Shown here in pieces: positions 1-13,415 of a stretch of DNA of 64,000 nucleotides (positions are counted from its first letter, which is position 1; each line of letters begins with the position of its first letter). The stretch comes from Rhopalosiphum padi. Taxonomy: Eukaryota > Arthropoda > Insecta > Hemiptera > Aphididae. The stretch spans positions 51,548,748 through 51,612,747 of the forward strand of contig NC_083599.1 of assembly GCF_020882245.1 (NCBI RefSeq). Direction: 5' to 3'. Both the position numbers and the translations under genes were made by a program. Below the pieces are notes generated by a model. That model was not told the DNA's origin. It ran no database searches and saw only the letters and a list, made by a program, of their open reading frames with translations.

Positions 1-2055
1 TAGATACTTTTCTTTTTATGAATCTTAAAAATTGTATAGTACTATATTACTATAAATATAGAATATTTACTATGCATTAATCAAATTATATCAAAGAAGT
101 AAGAACCATAATCTATGTATACGTATTATACTATTACAGCTAGTATAAATTTTTTAGTAAATACAAATCGAACATCTATACTGAACCCTTTTGGTAAATC
201 AATACATTTGTAATCATTTGAATAGTTTTTCATTATTCGTGTATAACATCCGATTTTATAATAAAGTCTGTGCAATGTGCATGTTAGTTGTTGTTACCGT
301 TGTTAGTTTTCACCAATCACTATATATTTAATTTTTTATCAAAGTAATAATTATTATTAGTTAGATATATTCTTGAATTTATTATAGGTAATCGTATTAA
401 TAACATTAGGATACATTTAAACATTTTAAACACATAGCGTTTTATAATTCATGTACTTAAATGTTTATAATTTTTTTTTTTCATACATCCATCTTTTCAA
501 TCTAAATTACAAAACAATTAGATTTGTAGTTAGGTTAGCTAATCACACAAAATGTCATACCGAAGATCTGTCTAAACCTAAAGAACATGATACATACTTG
601 TAAGGTATAAATTACGCAACCTTAAATCTAACCTATATAATCCATTTCGATATTTTTTGGAAATTTATAGTGAATTCGTAAATATCGTATAAATTAAATA
701 ATTACTGATGTTTTAATTTAATAATATTGAGGATAATGAAAAAGTCACATTCATGGATAAATATGTTTGTTGCATGCGTTATACCTATATAATATTTATA
801 AAAAATAAAAAAAATAATTTTTGGTTTTAACTTATTACTTACCAATCGATGCAGTTACAGCAATACACAATAGTTATATTGATTTTAAACATGGAAAGTA
901 ATTTCTTTTCTCTGTAGACAAACTATATAGGTAAAGACAATTAACGTTAGTCATGCATGACTGTCATTCGATAAAACTTTGATTGTCGAAACTCGGATAA
1001 CACAACCTACCTCTAACCTAATCTATCTAATTAAATATTATATTGATAGCGTTTAATAGTTTTTAGACAAAGTACCAAATGAATATATCTAATTAATAGT
1101 AATATTTAAGTCTAAATAATACAGTAATAAAATTAAGATAAAACATATATTATAAGCGTAGGCATTACCAATGTTGTAGTTTTGTAATTACATTAACTAT
1201 ATATGTTCAGCGCTTGAATAAAATATTTTTTTTCACTTTCAAAATTAAAATTATTCAGTTATATTTAAATAAATATAGTTTGCTTTAAGTTTAAACTTAT
1301 TATATAACTCAAAATTGTTATTACTGCTTATAATAATCTCTAAAAAAATTAGTACATTACTAATGTCTATATGTATTGACTATAGTTTTAAATTATAGGT
1401 ACTATAATGTATTTATATAATTATGTATGATGTATTATTTATAATCGTTCTTCTAGTTTTCAATATCAGATATTATATAATAATTACTTAAATCAATTCA
1501 ATATTTTCATTAAATATGTAATAATGGGCAATGCAGTTAAATATTTTTTTTAAATATTAATTGATCGTTTTTATTCAATTATACATTTATTTATATTTTA
1601 TATTTATTATATATTGTATTAGTATTATTATTATTATTATTAATATTATATAATATTTTTTTTCAAATTAAAAAACTTTAACATACATTATCAATATGTA
1701 TACTAAAATATTTTAGTCTATCCTTTTCCTTTAAAATTTGATCTAATATTTAACATTAAACTCAGACAAAGCCGAAATTTTTTTGATATACTCCATGCAG
1801 TATGCATGCATAATTATTATTCACAATAAATATATATAAACACATTATTTTTACTCAAAAAAATAAAATATATTTGAGGGTCTAGATCCTTGAATGTTTC
1901 AGTAACGAACGTTACGGCTTTGAATTCAGGTATATATCACATTCCAATATTTAAAAAGTAAAGTATTACCTAACTATTAAGATAATAACTATGAATAAAT
2001 TCATAAAACTTCAATGTAAAGATAACTTATATCTAATTGAAAAAAATGCATAGAC
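1..2055. other. Non-coding AT-rich stretch
   Basis: No open reading frame with protein-like composition, no splice-flanked exon and no clear terminal inverted repeat is visible. The sequence is dominated by A/T runs and simple ATT or TATA words, for example the trinucleotide run near 1620-1650. I see nothing I can name in it. Confidence 0.6.
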
Positions 2056-2150
2056 AAAAGTAAACCGCCTATGCAGTGTACCTATCAGGCACGTACATAG
2101 GGGGTGTTTTGGATGTTCAAACATCCCACGAAATATTTGGGTTTTTGTAC
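2056..2150. repeat. Possible transposon end fragment
   Basis: A locally GC-richer patch reads AGGCACGTACATAGGGGGTG, followed by a short inverted word pair (GATGTTCAAACATCC). The G-run next to a short palindrome resembles the termini of small insect DNA transposons. No partner end or target duplication was found, so this is a weak call. Confidence 0.3.
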
Positions 2151-2740
2151 GGTTATTTACTTATTTAACTTTAATGTTAATTTTATTATATCAATGTTTA
2201 TTTTTAAGAAAATTAATGTAAGTAGTAAGTACCTACACTTAATTTTCATAAATTTATTTTGTATATTTATTAAAAAAAGTTCTACTTTTCAATAACTAAT
2301 TTTCAAAACTTTTTTCTGCAAACGTCCTTGGTACCTATAATATATTATGGATGATATTATTATAGTTGACCATAATATAATAAACATGACGTGGATTTTA
2401 TTTATTAGAACAACATTTAGATATAATATTATGATATTATTAATTTTTAGGATTTTAAATAATTTACTATGCAAATTCTCTTGTAGTTACACAACTATAT
2501 GTAAAATATATTATTATTATAAATTTATAACTATTGACTAATTATTTATTCTAGATTCTGAGCTATGATGAAAGTATTAGTTATACAATATGGTGTTTTT
2601 TTTAATTTCTTTATTTCGTGTTTTTGTAAATACGTTTTAGAGCCAGTACAAATTCTGATAAAAATTGGATCTAGTTGGTACCTTGAGGAATACAAAATAA
2701 ACAATTTAAAGTAGGTATTTAGAATCATTTTTTGATTGCA
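2151..2740. other. Non-coding AT-rich stretch
   Basis: Short open frames occur here on both strands, but their translations are rich in I, N, Y, K and F as expected of random AT-rich DNA. They overlap each other and lack splice context. I treat them as noise. Confidence 0.6.
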
Positions 2741-2862
2741 ATATCCAATGATTTATGATTGAATTCAAATTTAACATATCAAATACAATATGGCTTACCC
2801 AATGATGTGGTATATTCTGCTCCTATACTCTACAGCAGAGCGACTTCTCTGGTTTTCTATAT
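2741..2862 (+). repeat. Dispersed repeat family A, right-end fragment
   Basis: The words TTCAAATTTAACA, a mid-section with a CATC/CAAT variant and CTACAGCAGAGCGA recur in the same order at about 14080-14170, 40260-40340, 49930-50020, 53440-53500 and 56030-56350, and inverted at 57865-57995. This is a short copy carrying only the right end of the family. No coding potential is seen. Confidence 0.55.
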
Positions 2863-5800
2863 TATATTGCAATAAAGAAGAAATCAATAAAGGGTGAGAT
2901 ATTAGTTTATGAATACCAGCATGAGCACAAGCATTATAAAATAATTTTATAATATCCCGTATGACTAATAAGTACCAGCATAATCATGTTACACACCCAG
3001 ATAAGAGGGTTGAACACTCTTGTACTTGTACGTATCAAAGTTAAATCATAATAGTAGAAATAGTTTAATGACTAATGAGTGATTCGTGATTACCTATAGT
3101 ATGCATTTATGAGTCAGTCAAGAGGATGTAAATGCAGTATTTGTTTTCTCTCTCTGACCCATGCTCAACATATTTTGCGTTTAGCAGAACTAACTTTGTG
3201 TTATTACTTATCAGGTTTAGTATTGAAATAAATCGAACTTGCAGATAAGGACATTACTTGATGGCATTACATTGGTGATTGGCATATTTACGACATTACA
3301 ATTATTTTTATGTGATACCTAAATAGTTATACGAAAATGTTTAACCTACAATATATTTTATATTATTCATAATTATCAATACTTGTCATATAAAAGTAAA
3401 CGAAAAAAAAAATTATTATTTTCTTAGTTTCTTAACTTTAAGTTTGATAATTAATAAAATACTTAAATTAAGAAAATAAAATTGATTCGATTGAACCCAA
3501 ATTTGAAAAAAAATAAAGAAAATATTAATATTAAGTAATTATACAAAATTTAAATTTTCTAAACGATAATTTTCAAAATAGGTATCTATTGTTTACTTTT
3601 AAAGAATCTTCCTAACTAGTATGTATCTATATATATATAATAAAAACATATTGTACATTTTTTCTGGCCCTAATAAGTGGAAGTATTTAAAATCAAAAAT
3701 CAATACACTATTATAAAGCTAATTAATGTACAATTTAGAGGGGATCGTGATGCTAAGCATCGTTAGCAATTAGCACCCCTATAATTTACGCAAATGACAT
3801 TAACGATGGAATGAATAATATTATATTCAAAATATATAAATAATAATAATATTCTGTGCGATGTATTGTAATATATTTCATATGATGGCATGGCCAACGA
3901 TTTAGAATTCTGGTTATAATTCAGCATACAATTTACATAATTAAATTTTTTTCCCCAGTTTAACTGTAACTGTTACATCTACACTAGTGTGCTATTGAAC
4001 ACAAATGAATACTAATGGATTATATTACTTCATATACAAATCAATTGATAGTTGATACCTAATGAATTATTTAAAATTGGTAATGAATTATAGCATATAA
4101 TATTATATAAGCTAGGTTAGGTTTTTAATATTTTATAGCATTTTTAAAAGAAGAAATACTCAAATACCTATGTGTTATTATTTGACATTGAGCTGCTCAT
4201 ATTATGAAATATCTAATAAAAATAACAACATTTATAAAATATAATAAATAACTCTATAGGTATATAATTTTACTTCTTCGTATAACAATTCAACAAAACA
4301 CATTTTTAATTAAGTCGGTTTTAATAATTCTTAGTATTTACTATTTTATAAATATGCAAATTATAGTAAATTCATTCCCTAGCTGTTTACAATAGTAAGT
4401 ATAGTAATTTGGAAAAGTTACGTTTTTTACTTATTCATCAATAATAAATAATGTAACTTTTCATTATTTAATATTTATTGACTAACATAATTCATAAATT
4501 ATTAATTTTAAATGTATCAGTCATCGACCCTCAGGAAGTTGAACATTAATATTTTAAGAACTCGAACTAAAATTCTCACTTTATAAACTGACAAAACATC
4601 CATTTACAAATATATTTATATAATGTACACATAGATCATATGCATAATAGATATTTATATAAAACCAAAAAAATGCACCCTCGATCAAATTATTATTTAC
4701 TAATCCAAATTAAAAATGTCAGCAATACGATTAATAATTGTATAAAAGAAATGGTTAAAAAACTATCAATTATGCGTATTCAACAATAAATACATATATT
4801 AGTGTGTTTACTGTTTAATAAGTGGATGATATAATTAAAATCGTAGAGACATTGGGTGTACTATACGTCGACCACACTTAAGCAATATTTAATATAGGAC
4901 TATAGGACTATAGGACTATATAGGAGTTACGTAAGTTACGTTTCATTCTAATGCTCTATAATATCCGTATTCCTTTTACAGAATTAAAGGAAACATACAA
5001 AAGAGTAATGAATAGAAAATATTAGTAATTTTATGAATTAAATAGTATATTACATTTTTTATAAATCATAAAAATGATAAATCCGACAATTTTTAAATTG
5101 TTTGTAATTCGAATAAGTGAATTACAGTTTATAAGTTTATGAGTACCTATATATGACAGTGAGAAAAATGTATATGATTGTGTGTACAACAATATTTGTA
5201 TATAACGCAATACGCTGCATATTTTGTTTTTTGATTTTTATAATTTCATAGTAATTTATGGAATTTTATCGCGAGAATACTGAGAATTGCTTAGATTACT
5301 TAACTAAAATTTTAATATATATTTGTATGGTTACATTTTATAAGTTATACAGTGCTGGTGGTATTATTTTTATCATTTTTTTTATTTATTTAATAAATAT
5401 TATATTTGTTATTATAAGCAATTCTCATTCAACGTTTTTATGCGTAGGCTACGTTCATTCATAATAATTTATCATTTAATCATTATTAAACAATTTTAGA
5501 TACTAATAAAAAATATCAATTGAGATAAACTATTTTTTTATTATATTGTAAAATATTCACTATTGACCTTAAAAAAGCTATAAAATAATATAAACATTTT
5601 TATTATACGATATATTCTATAAATTCCCGATATTTTTTAATTAAGAAATTAATAATAAGTACTAGGAATTAAGTTTTCAAAAATTTCTACCCAACAAATA
5701 ATTTGTAAACAATATTTATAGAAAATAAAAGTTAAAAACTTTTGAAAATTTATCGTGTCTCTAAATAACTCAAAAATAGTTGAAATAGTTTTAAAATTTT

Positions 5801-6054
5801 ATCATAAATAGAAAATTTTATTATAAACATTTGATGAAAATTTGAAGTACCTATACGGTTAGATACGGTACGGTTATTCATTTTTGTTTTTTCTGATTAC
5901 TTTTAAAAATTAAAAATTTTCACCTCTTTAAGTACAAATTAGAACCAATTTTCTATCTAAAATCACCCTTAAATTTGAAAATTGAAGTATTTTATCGACT
6001 TTTTATCGTGTACGCGTGTGTACACAGAAACATAAACCCAAGTAAAAATGTCTG
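2863..6054. other. Non-coding AT-rich stretch
   Basis: About 3.2 kb without a recognisable gene. It holds a small triplicated word (GGACTATA) near 4897-4920 and a local hairpin near 3740-3780 (GATGCTAAGCATC). From about 5680 to 6000 there are phrases of the kind seen inside family A repeats (runs of TTTTCAAAAATTT and TGAAAATTT). No splice-flanked exon with protein-like composition was found. Confidence 0.55.
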
Positions 6055-6059
6055 AGAAA

Positions 6060-6670
6060 ATAATATCCACGGTAAAGTTATTCAAAATCAAAAATGACCG
6101 TGTCAGTTATTTAGAATTAAAAAATATAATAATTAGGTATACAGGTATACAGATTTACACATAACACATATAAGATATAACAAAATATTTATTAATTACA
6201 ATATTAATTTAAATTTAAAAATAAAAACAATTTATTATTTTTTTATATAGTTTAATATAATGAGATAACTATTATTATTCAAAATTGCTTTTAGTATTAT
6301 TAGGATACCCGCATACAAATTACTTTTCTTGTTATAAAAAAAAAAGTTTAAATGTAAAAAGGTGGATGATAAACACATTTAAAAAAAATTTCCAATAGGT
6401 AATTCTTTCATTATTTTTATACTCCACACATAAAAACTTTTCTTACAAATCAATAAACATTTTCAATATTTTTTTTTTTATTGAAAGTTTTTCATTATCT
6501 TTTTAATTTATTTTTACTTCTTCAACTTCTAATTTTAATGGTATATTTTATGTGAGATACAATATAATATTATAATGGGATGTAAATAATTTACCAATAA
6601 TATTATAGTGTGTTAGTCATCGTTTAACACAACTTTACCGTGGACATTTTTGATTTTGGACAATTTCGTA
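6060..6670. repeat. Possible degenerate element with shuffled inverted ends
   Basis: Around 6066-6100 the sequence carries CCACGGTAAAGTT followed by CAAAATCAAAAATG. Around 6630-6662 the reverse complements of both words appear, but in swapped order relative to a simple inverted repeat. This suggests an old element whose ends are built of two reused blocks. There is no clear target duplication and no coding content. Confidence 0.4.
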
Positions 6671-7405
6671 GAAAACCAAAAACACACATCATTGTAAAAT
6701 CAATACATTCATCGATCCACTCAGAGTCTAAAAGTATGTTACTTATACAAACATTAAACGAATATAATAATAATAAAAATGATTATATAGAAATTAATAT
6801 AATCTACTAAACTTAAAACCTTATTATAGAAATTCACCCGAAAATCATACTAACAATTAAAAAAGAAAAAAAAATAGATTTAGAATATTTAAATACTTTA
6901 TAAAATATAAAGTATAGACTATAGTAGACTAATAATTGCAACGGATCCTGTGCATTGACCATTATATAAGCAGTATTTATCACTAACGTCTAACAGAACT
7001 ATTAATACAAATTGTCAATTGATGAACTATTAAATAAAAGCTATATAGTCTATATTAACACCATCATATATTTCTTGATATGCAAATCCAATTTTTCATA
7101 GACATTTAAATGGTTTAAAACGATTAGTAATGGATTACAGACGATTAGATAAACTACAAAGTACCAAAATAATATACCAACATTTTTCAACAACTCGCAA
7201 ACAAATAAATTTGAATTGTTTAGAAAGGAAGTGTTTTAATATACCTAATGGATATTCAAAAACGCCATGTTCCTTCCTACCCCCCTACCAAAAAAAAACC
7301 CAGGTAAATTTAATAAAATATACGCTTTTATTATTACGATTTATAATATAATATTATATTAGTATACTAAATAGTAAATATCGTTTTATTGTAAATTCTC
7401 GTTAT
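6671..7405. other. Non-coding AT-rich stretch
   Basis: Contains one 73-codon open frame from 7130, which I do not recognise and which lacks splice or family support. Nothing else stands out. Confidence 0.5.
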
Positions 7406-7413
7406 AATTTATT

Positions 7414-8554
7414 AGGACCCGGATTTATATGCAAATGTTTCTATATTCTTCTACAATTCCCCTAGAATAATTTTGATTATAAATGTCAACGTTTCGTAAT
7501 GTGTAGATTCCATGGTGAATTTTTTTTTGCATATTTTTGCATATTTGAATTAAAATGCATATTAACTGCATGTTTCATTATTTCTGTATTGTTGCATAAA
7601 TATTAAATGCTATGTTGCATATTCTACAACTATAATAATAATAATAATAATTATATTATGAGTTTATCTCCACAACCAATAGGTTTTAACTCATTGGGGT
7701 ACATGGCTTGAAGCAGCAATTTACTATGGGAAATATTTCAATTAAGTAAAATGTGTTATTAACGCTTTTAACCAAAACGAAGCGAATTTGAAAACGCACG
7801 TAATTTATTTCATAATAAAGAGTTAAAAAATGAGATCCCCGTTATTACAATACACTTTAAGTGTTTAAAAGATACAATAACAAAATTAGAAAATTTTAAG
7901 GTTTATTTAAGAGTATTGTTCATAGAAAATATTAAAAATAAATTTGAAAAAGGAGGGTCAGGGATAGATTTCACTAGATCTTAACTTACAAATATTTTTT
8001 CAAAAAATTGTGGAAATTCTACATTGAAAAAAATCGATAGTATATAATCAACGGCGTGGTAACGGAATATAACGAAGATGAGGAACTGTAAATTGAAGAT
8101 TTATCTAGTTTTAAATATGTACCAATTGTATCTTGTGATGTAGAAAGAAGTTTTTCCAAATACAAAAGTATGCTTCGAGATAAACGTAGAAGTTTTCTAT
8201 TCGAAAATTTGAAATCGATTTTTATTGCTTCATGCTGGTACTCGTCATCTCATAATAATAATTTAATATACATGAACATAATTTCGTAAAAATAATATTA
8301 TTCTGAATTTTAAAATAATAATTTTTTTATAATATTGTAAAATACTTTTATACTTACACAATATAATTAAAAAATATTATTTTGCATCTTTTTTTATACA
8401 TATATTTAGATTGTGTACCAATCTAATATTTTTATTCAAGACCGTATAATTTATTAATTTGTAAAAAAAATCATTTTGCATATTTTTTGCATAGGTATTT
8501 ATGATATTAATGTGCATATTTTATAGATTTGTATTGCATATAAATCCGGACTCT
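7414..8554 (+). mobile_element. Decayed hAT DNA transposon (about 1.1 kb)
   Basis: The ends are inverted repeats: AGGACCCGGATTTATATGCA at the left, and at the right the reverse complement of AGAGTCCGGATTTATATGCA. They are flanked by AATTTATT (7406-7413) and AACTTATT (8555-8562), an 8-bp target duplication with one mismatch. Eight-bp duplications are the hallmark of the hAT superfamily, and the interior carries transposase remnants listed separately. At about 1.1 kb it is well short of an autonomous hAT, so internal deletion is likely. Boundaries could be off by one base. Confidence 0.8.
7680..8240 (+). pseudogene. hAT transposase remnant with C-terminal dimerisation domain
   Basis: Two plus-strand blocks read as hAT transposase. 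Near 7690-7800 the peptide includes HWGTWLEAAIYYGKYFN, then a stop, then VKCVINAFNQNEAN; the WGTWLEA core is typical of hAT proteins. Near 8105-8235 a second block contains SCDVERSFSKYKSMLRDKRR followed by SFLFENLKSIFIASC, the conserved C-terminal hAT dimerisation motif. In-frame stops and frame changes separate the blocks, and the N-terminal zinc finger and most of the catalytic core are missing. It cannot make active transposase. Confidence 0.8.
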
Positions 8555-8564
8555 AACTTATTAT

Positions 8565-8985
8565 ATTTTCACGTAGTTCTGCGCCAGTTTACAGACTCGT
8601 AGTACGTACGTGATTTTCCGATAGGGACTGTTGTGTTTTTAATGTATAATTCTAATTTGGTTGAATTTCTTATTAGTAATAATGTTTGACGTCTGTCGTG
8701 TTCAGACGACCAACGATCGACAAACAAAATAAAAATCAAAAATTAAATTTTGTATTATAAATTGTAATTTGTAGTTGTTCTTGACGTCCTTGTTTTATAT
8801 TTTTTTTATCTTATTGATTTGTGTACTATTTTGTATAATATTTTGCACTAATGAATAATGTGGGTTATATTTAGCACTGATTTTTAAGCATTTGAATAAA
8901 TTTATAATGAAAAAATGTGTAATGTTTATGGCCCCTCCACCCCAAAATCAAACCCTAGAGCCACCACTGATTAACTATGTTGATG
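8565..8985. repeat. Probable transposon terminal fragment
   Basis: A GC-richer patch directly to the right of the hAT element. It includes a near-palindromic stretch (GACGTCTGTCGTG with CAGACGACC, about 8690-8712). It ends in CCCCTCCACCCCAAAATCAA followed by CCCTAGAGCCACCACTG, whose reverse complement begins CAGTGGTGGCTCTAGGG, a sequence style common at DNA-transposon ends. The other end was not located. Confidence 0.35.
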
Positions 8986-9588
8986 ATATATTAAATAGGT
9001 TCTAAAAACAACATGATACATATCAAATGTTACATATATACGAGTATACACTATATGTATAGAGCAAATCAAGAGTTAAAATAATATATTATACGTAATT
9101 CGTATATTGAAGGTGGATTTATAAATCCACGTTGCCTATATCTTAATAATTCATGATAGAAATAAATAAAAATGAACATATGATAAACGATTATAAATTT
9201 ATAAACAGTAAACACTTAATCCGATTAAAATTAAGATAAATAAAAATGGTTAGATGATAATAAACAAATATCAATAGGTACTACCGTTAATAAAACAACA
9301 AAGTATATAAAGACCGAGACACAGATTTAAACTTTAAACTACGATAATTTCTTTTTTTATTAGAATAATTATATGTGTAATAAATGAAAAAAATTACTTT
9401 CACCACAAATTCTATTGATTAATTTAATACACAGAACTATGATTATGGTGGGATAAATTAGTTACAATACTATAAAACTAAACTAAAATAGTAAAATCAA
9501 TTTTCAATATTATATTGTAACATAGTCAGACAATCGGGGAAGACAATTTGAATATAAGATATCCACGAAGAATCGTAGGTGTGTAAAT
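8986..9588. other. Non-coding AT-rich stretch
   Basis: No gene, no clear repeat boundary and no notable motif found. Confidence 0.5.
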
Positions 9589-9596
9589 ATAATTAC

Positions 9597-10105
9597 CAGG
9601 GCGCGGGACTTAAAGCATTTGCTTATTTTTATGGATTGACTTAAAATGTTGCAGAGTGTATGTCATGTTGCAACACGTTCAAATTTTTCTCTTTTTTTCA
9701 ACAATTTTTTAAAAAGATACTTATTTCCAGTTTTTCTGATTATTTTTGCTATTTTGGCCAGTTTTTTACTTTTTATAATTTTTTCAGAAAATCCCTCGGA
9801 AATTTATAAACAATAAGGTAAAATGTCTCGAATATGAAGTTTGATTTTTTTATAATATAAAGATTTATTTTTTTATTTTTTTTTAGTTAGAAACTTTACT
9901 AATCATTTTGTTTCAATATTTTTTGTAATATTTAATTATATTATTTTTAGCACAGTTACAAATTATGTCTCATCATGAAAATGTTTTTCTTTTTATTAAA
10001 TACTTTTGCTCAAATTTAAGTTATTAAATGCTTATTTGAGTGCTTATAATGATGTTTTTAAGCGCTTATTTTAATGATTTAAGGTGCTATAAGTCCCGAG
10101 CCCTG
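9597..10105. mobile_element. hAT-type MITE with perfect 8-bp target duplication
   Basis: The element starts CAGGGCGCGGGACTTAAAGCA-like (first 15 bases CAGGGCGCGGGACTT) and ends with the inverted counterpart AAGTCCCGAGCCCTG. It is flanked on both sides by ATAATTAC (9589-9596 and 10106-10113), a perfect 8-bp duplication. The 509-bp interior is AT-rich and has no transposase frame, so it is non-autonomous. A subterminal word AAGCGCTTATT near the right end recalls TIR-proximal repeats. Confidence 0.85.
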
Positions 10106-10113
10106 ATAATTAC

Positions 10114-11147
10114 CGTAGCCAGAAACAAATAGATCATAAAACGATATGTTACTTTCTTGCTTATTAATCAAGTAAGTATGGTAATTGAATAAAAAAAAGT
10201 CTGAATTTTTAAAACTTCAAGAATTTGTGTTAAATTGAAAATGATAAAAATGTAACTCAGTTGTAATAAGTACGTAGCTAATTAAGCTAGCTTTAACATA
10301 AAATATTAATGAGAGAGATCTGATATCACACTCATTTTTTTTAAAGCTCTGTATTGAATTGACTATAAAAGATAAAGTTCTGAAAATCTTCACTGAACTT
10401 CTCCTAGCCAATGTCAATCTAACAAGACCCCAAACAACAAAATCCGCTCTCCGGTTTCGAAGATCTATCTCACTAAATGAAAATGAAAATAAAATACATT
10501 ATACACAAATACATATTGCATACAATCAATAAATTTCTAAAAATTAAAAATCAAGAAAGTTTACATGCCGATCTTTAACATGGCAAGCGTTTATTTTTTA
10601 AATATCTAGGACTCAATTTAAGTTATTATTAAGTTTTATTTACTACTAAATACCTACTTATACAAAGTTAATACCAATTAGTATATACCTAGTTCTACAA
10701 TAATATGTGATTGTATCGTAGTTATACAAAGTTCAATAATAATATAAAAAGGAGTTAATATATATTTCTAAACTGTACTACAACTCTTACCTACATATAC
10801 ATGGTGTGCATTGACATTATATTTTTTTATTGGATTAGGACTTTTCAAATTATAGTTGTGTGTGTGATTATATTATTGTATCATTCAACAGTTGATTGTA
10901 TTTTCTTTGCTATAATGTAAAGTTTATATAATAATTAGTTATATTATACATTATATAATATACAAATAAAATTAATATCTTAAAATTTTAAAATATAACA
11001 TTAAAATAATTTTAAATGATTTTTTTAAATCGAAGTATCTATTAATATTAACTTTGTTGAAAATACTTTGAAAAATTTAAAATATTTCTTTTATTTTTAT
11101 TTTCTTAATGAAATTGAGCATTGAAAAAATCTAAAAAAAAACAGTTG
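10114..11147. other. Non-coding AT-rich stretch
   Basis: A 66-codon minus-strand frame at 10217-10417 is somewhat richer in R and S than neighbouring noise, but it matches no family I know and has no splice context. The rest is AT-rich with no clear feature. Confidence 0.45.
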
Positions 11148-11155
11148 GTCATAAT

Positions 11156-11688
11156 TAGGGTTAGGATATTTATGATTTTGCATATTTTTTTTAGGTTGTC
11201 CAATATCTTCCATTCTTTTATAGAAATGTCAAATGTGTTTCATGATACCTATATTTAAAATATTAAAATTTTATTTTGCATATAACTGCATATTTTACCA
11301 TTTTTTATTTATAAGTGCATTATTTGTGTTTTTCTATTTTTAAGCGCATATTTTACGGTTTTCGATGAAAAATGCTAAAAAAATTCCATAATTTTATATT
11401 TTATTAACCGAATCTCAAATAAATATGATTATTTGTATTATTCAAATTATCAATTATTTATCGTTGAGAATTCAATATGATTATACTCTTGTACGGAGTA
11501 AAGGTGGCTACTTAAATATATATATATACGTATTAGCACCAAATATAGACAAAGATTTACAACGGAATATTTAGAACAAAGAATAATTATTTTTCAAATG
11601 TACATACATATTTAGCTGTTTTTAATGCATAACAGCATAAGTGCATATATATTCATACAATTTTTAGTACAAAAATATCCTAACTCTA
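11156..11688. mobile_element. hAT-type MITE
   Basis: The left end TAGGGTTAGGATATTTATG pairs with the reverse complement of the right end, TAGAGTTAGGATATTTTTG. Flanks are GTCATAAT (11148-11155) and ATCATAAT (11689-11696), an 8-bp duplication with one mismatch. The interior repeats 'GCATATTTT' and 'GCATAA' words near the ends, a pattern also seen in the hAT elements at 7.4 and 14.7 kb. No transposase frame is left. Confidence 0.75.
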
Positions 11689-11696
11689 ATCATAAT

Positions 11697-13415
11697 TAAC
11701 GTTTTATTAAAATCTTGGTTTTTAAAAATTAGATGTAAAATTAGTTTTTATTTCTAATAGTCTTTTCAAGGAGTTAAGTATAGGCAATTACATAAAAATT
11801 TGTATGTGCGTGTCATTTGAGTATGATAGTACCCCTTTATCAATGTTGTTTGTGTAAGCGCACGCAAATGTCAAATATTAAAATGTATACAATAAACTAT
11901 TTACATTCACTACTCGTTTTTTACCTATAGAATATATTTTGTTAACTTGAGAATGTATTTCACAAATGTTGAATGAATATTTCAAATATTTGATTATATT
12001 AACTTATAAAATGTGTTTTAAATTATAACAATATATTTATATAGTCATTCATTATTATGAACTCTGAATCTTTAATTTGTTAAAAACTGCAATAATGAAT
12101 ATATGTAGATGGTAAAATAAGTTTATAAAACACTATTTTTGAATGTTTGTCTTTGGCACATTTCTCTCGGTAACTATTTCAACAATTTACACTTTTTTTT
12201 TTTGTAAATAATTAAATACTATTTTAATATAATTTATTTAAATGTAACAAGTAAACTTTAAGATAATTGAAACAGTTTTGTTTCAACTAAATTGTTGATT
12301 ATCGCATTAAAGATAGCATAAAATTAATTTTTAATAAACTTTCATTAATAAGGTCGCCCGCAATGATTGTGTAATATTTAATAAAAATAAAGAAGACATT
12401 AAATTACCTGTATAAAATTAACATTTTATCTTGGAAAAGTTTGAATAAAAATAATTCAGAAATCAGAAGTAAATATAAGTAATAACTTGTGAATAATTTA
12501 TAATTGTTTTGAATTATAAATCATGTGTTTATAGAATATTATATTAGGTAATAGTATATTAATAAAATATTTGCTACCACACTTGTTTTATATATTATAT
12601 ATATAAATAATTTTTTATGCCGGTTTACTAAATAAAAATATTTACAACATGATGAATACAAATTAAGAATGTTTTACTTCAGAAAACAAAAATAACTTAT
12701 GCTAGTTAAGTCAATACTAATAATATTATGCTATAAATACCTACATCATTGCATTTATAGTTAACAAAAAATATTTTTAATTCAAAAGTTAATATTTAAT
12801 ATAGAGAAAAATATTAATTTAATTATATAAGAAATTTTAAAGAATTACACGTAGTTAATGTTCTTATATCTTATGTATAAATTAATTGTTTCTTCTGTAT
12901 AACACAAAGATAACAAAAGCATACAAAGCTTTTATACATCATATAGGTATATAATAAGTGGAATATAAATCATAAATAAGTATAATTAATTGGTTAAAGT
13001 ATTAACATCATGTTTTGTTTTATTATTATTAATTGTTGTTTGAATTGTTATTTATACATAATATGATGTTCCTTTGCTTGTTCTGAGTTATGTAAGGTTA
13101 AGTTAAAAGCATACATTCATTTTGAGAAAATCTTAGTTCTTAATAACATATAAATATAAATAATGGATTATTTTATAACTTAATTAAATGTAGGGTAATT
13201 AAAATATAATTTGTTTGCATTATATGTTCTGGATTAATAATTATAACACTTTATTATAAATTATAAATATAACTAATTTAGTACTTTTAATAGAAATTTT
13301 TTTCCAGATATTGTGTTTTACAATGCATACTGCATAGGCCAACATTACTGGTTGTTTTTAATTGATTTGTTCTGAAACATTTAAAATATTATTCATAGTT
13401 ATTTGAATTTTAGGA
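11697..13415. other. Non-coding AT-rich stretch
   Basis: About 1.7 kb with no coding exon or clear repeat boundary recognised. Very high A+T, with several TATATA runs near 12590. Confidence 0.55.
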
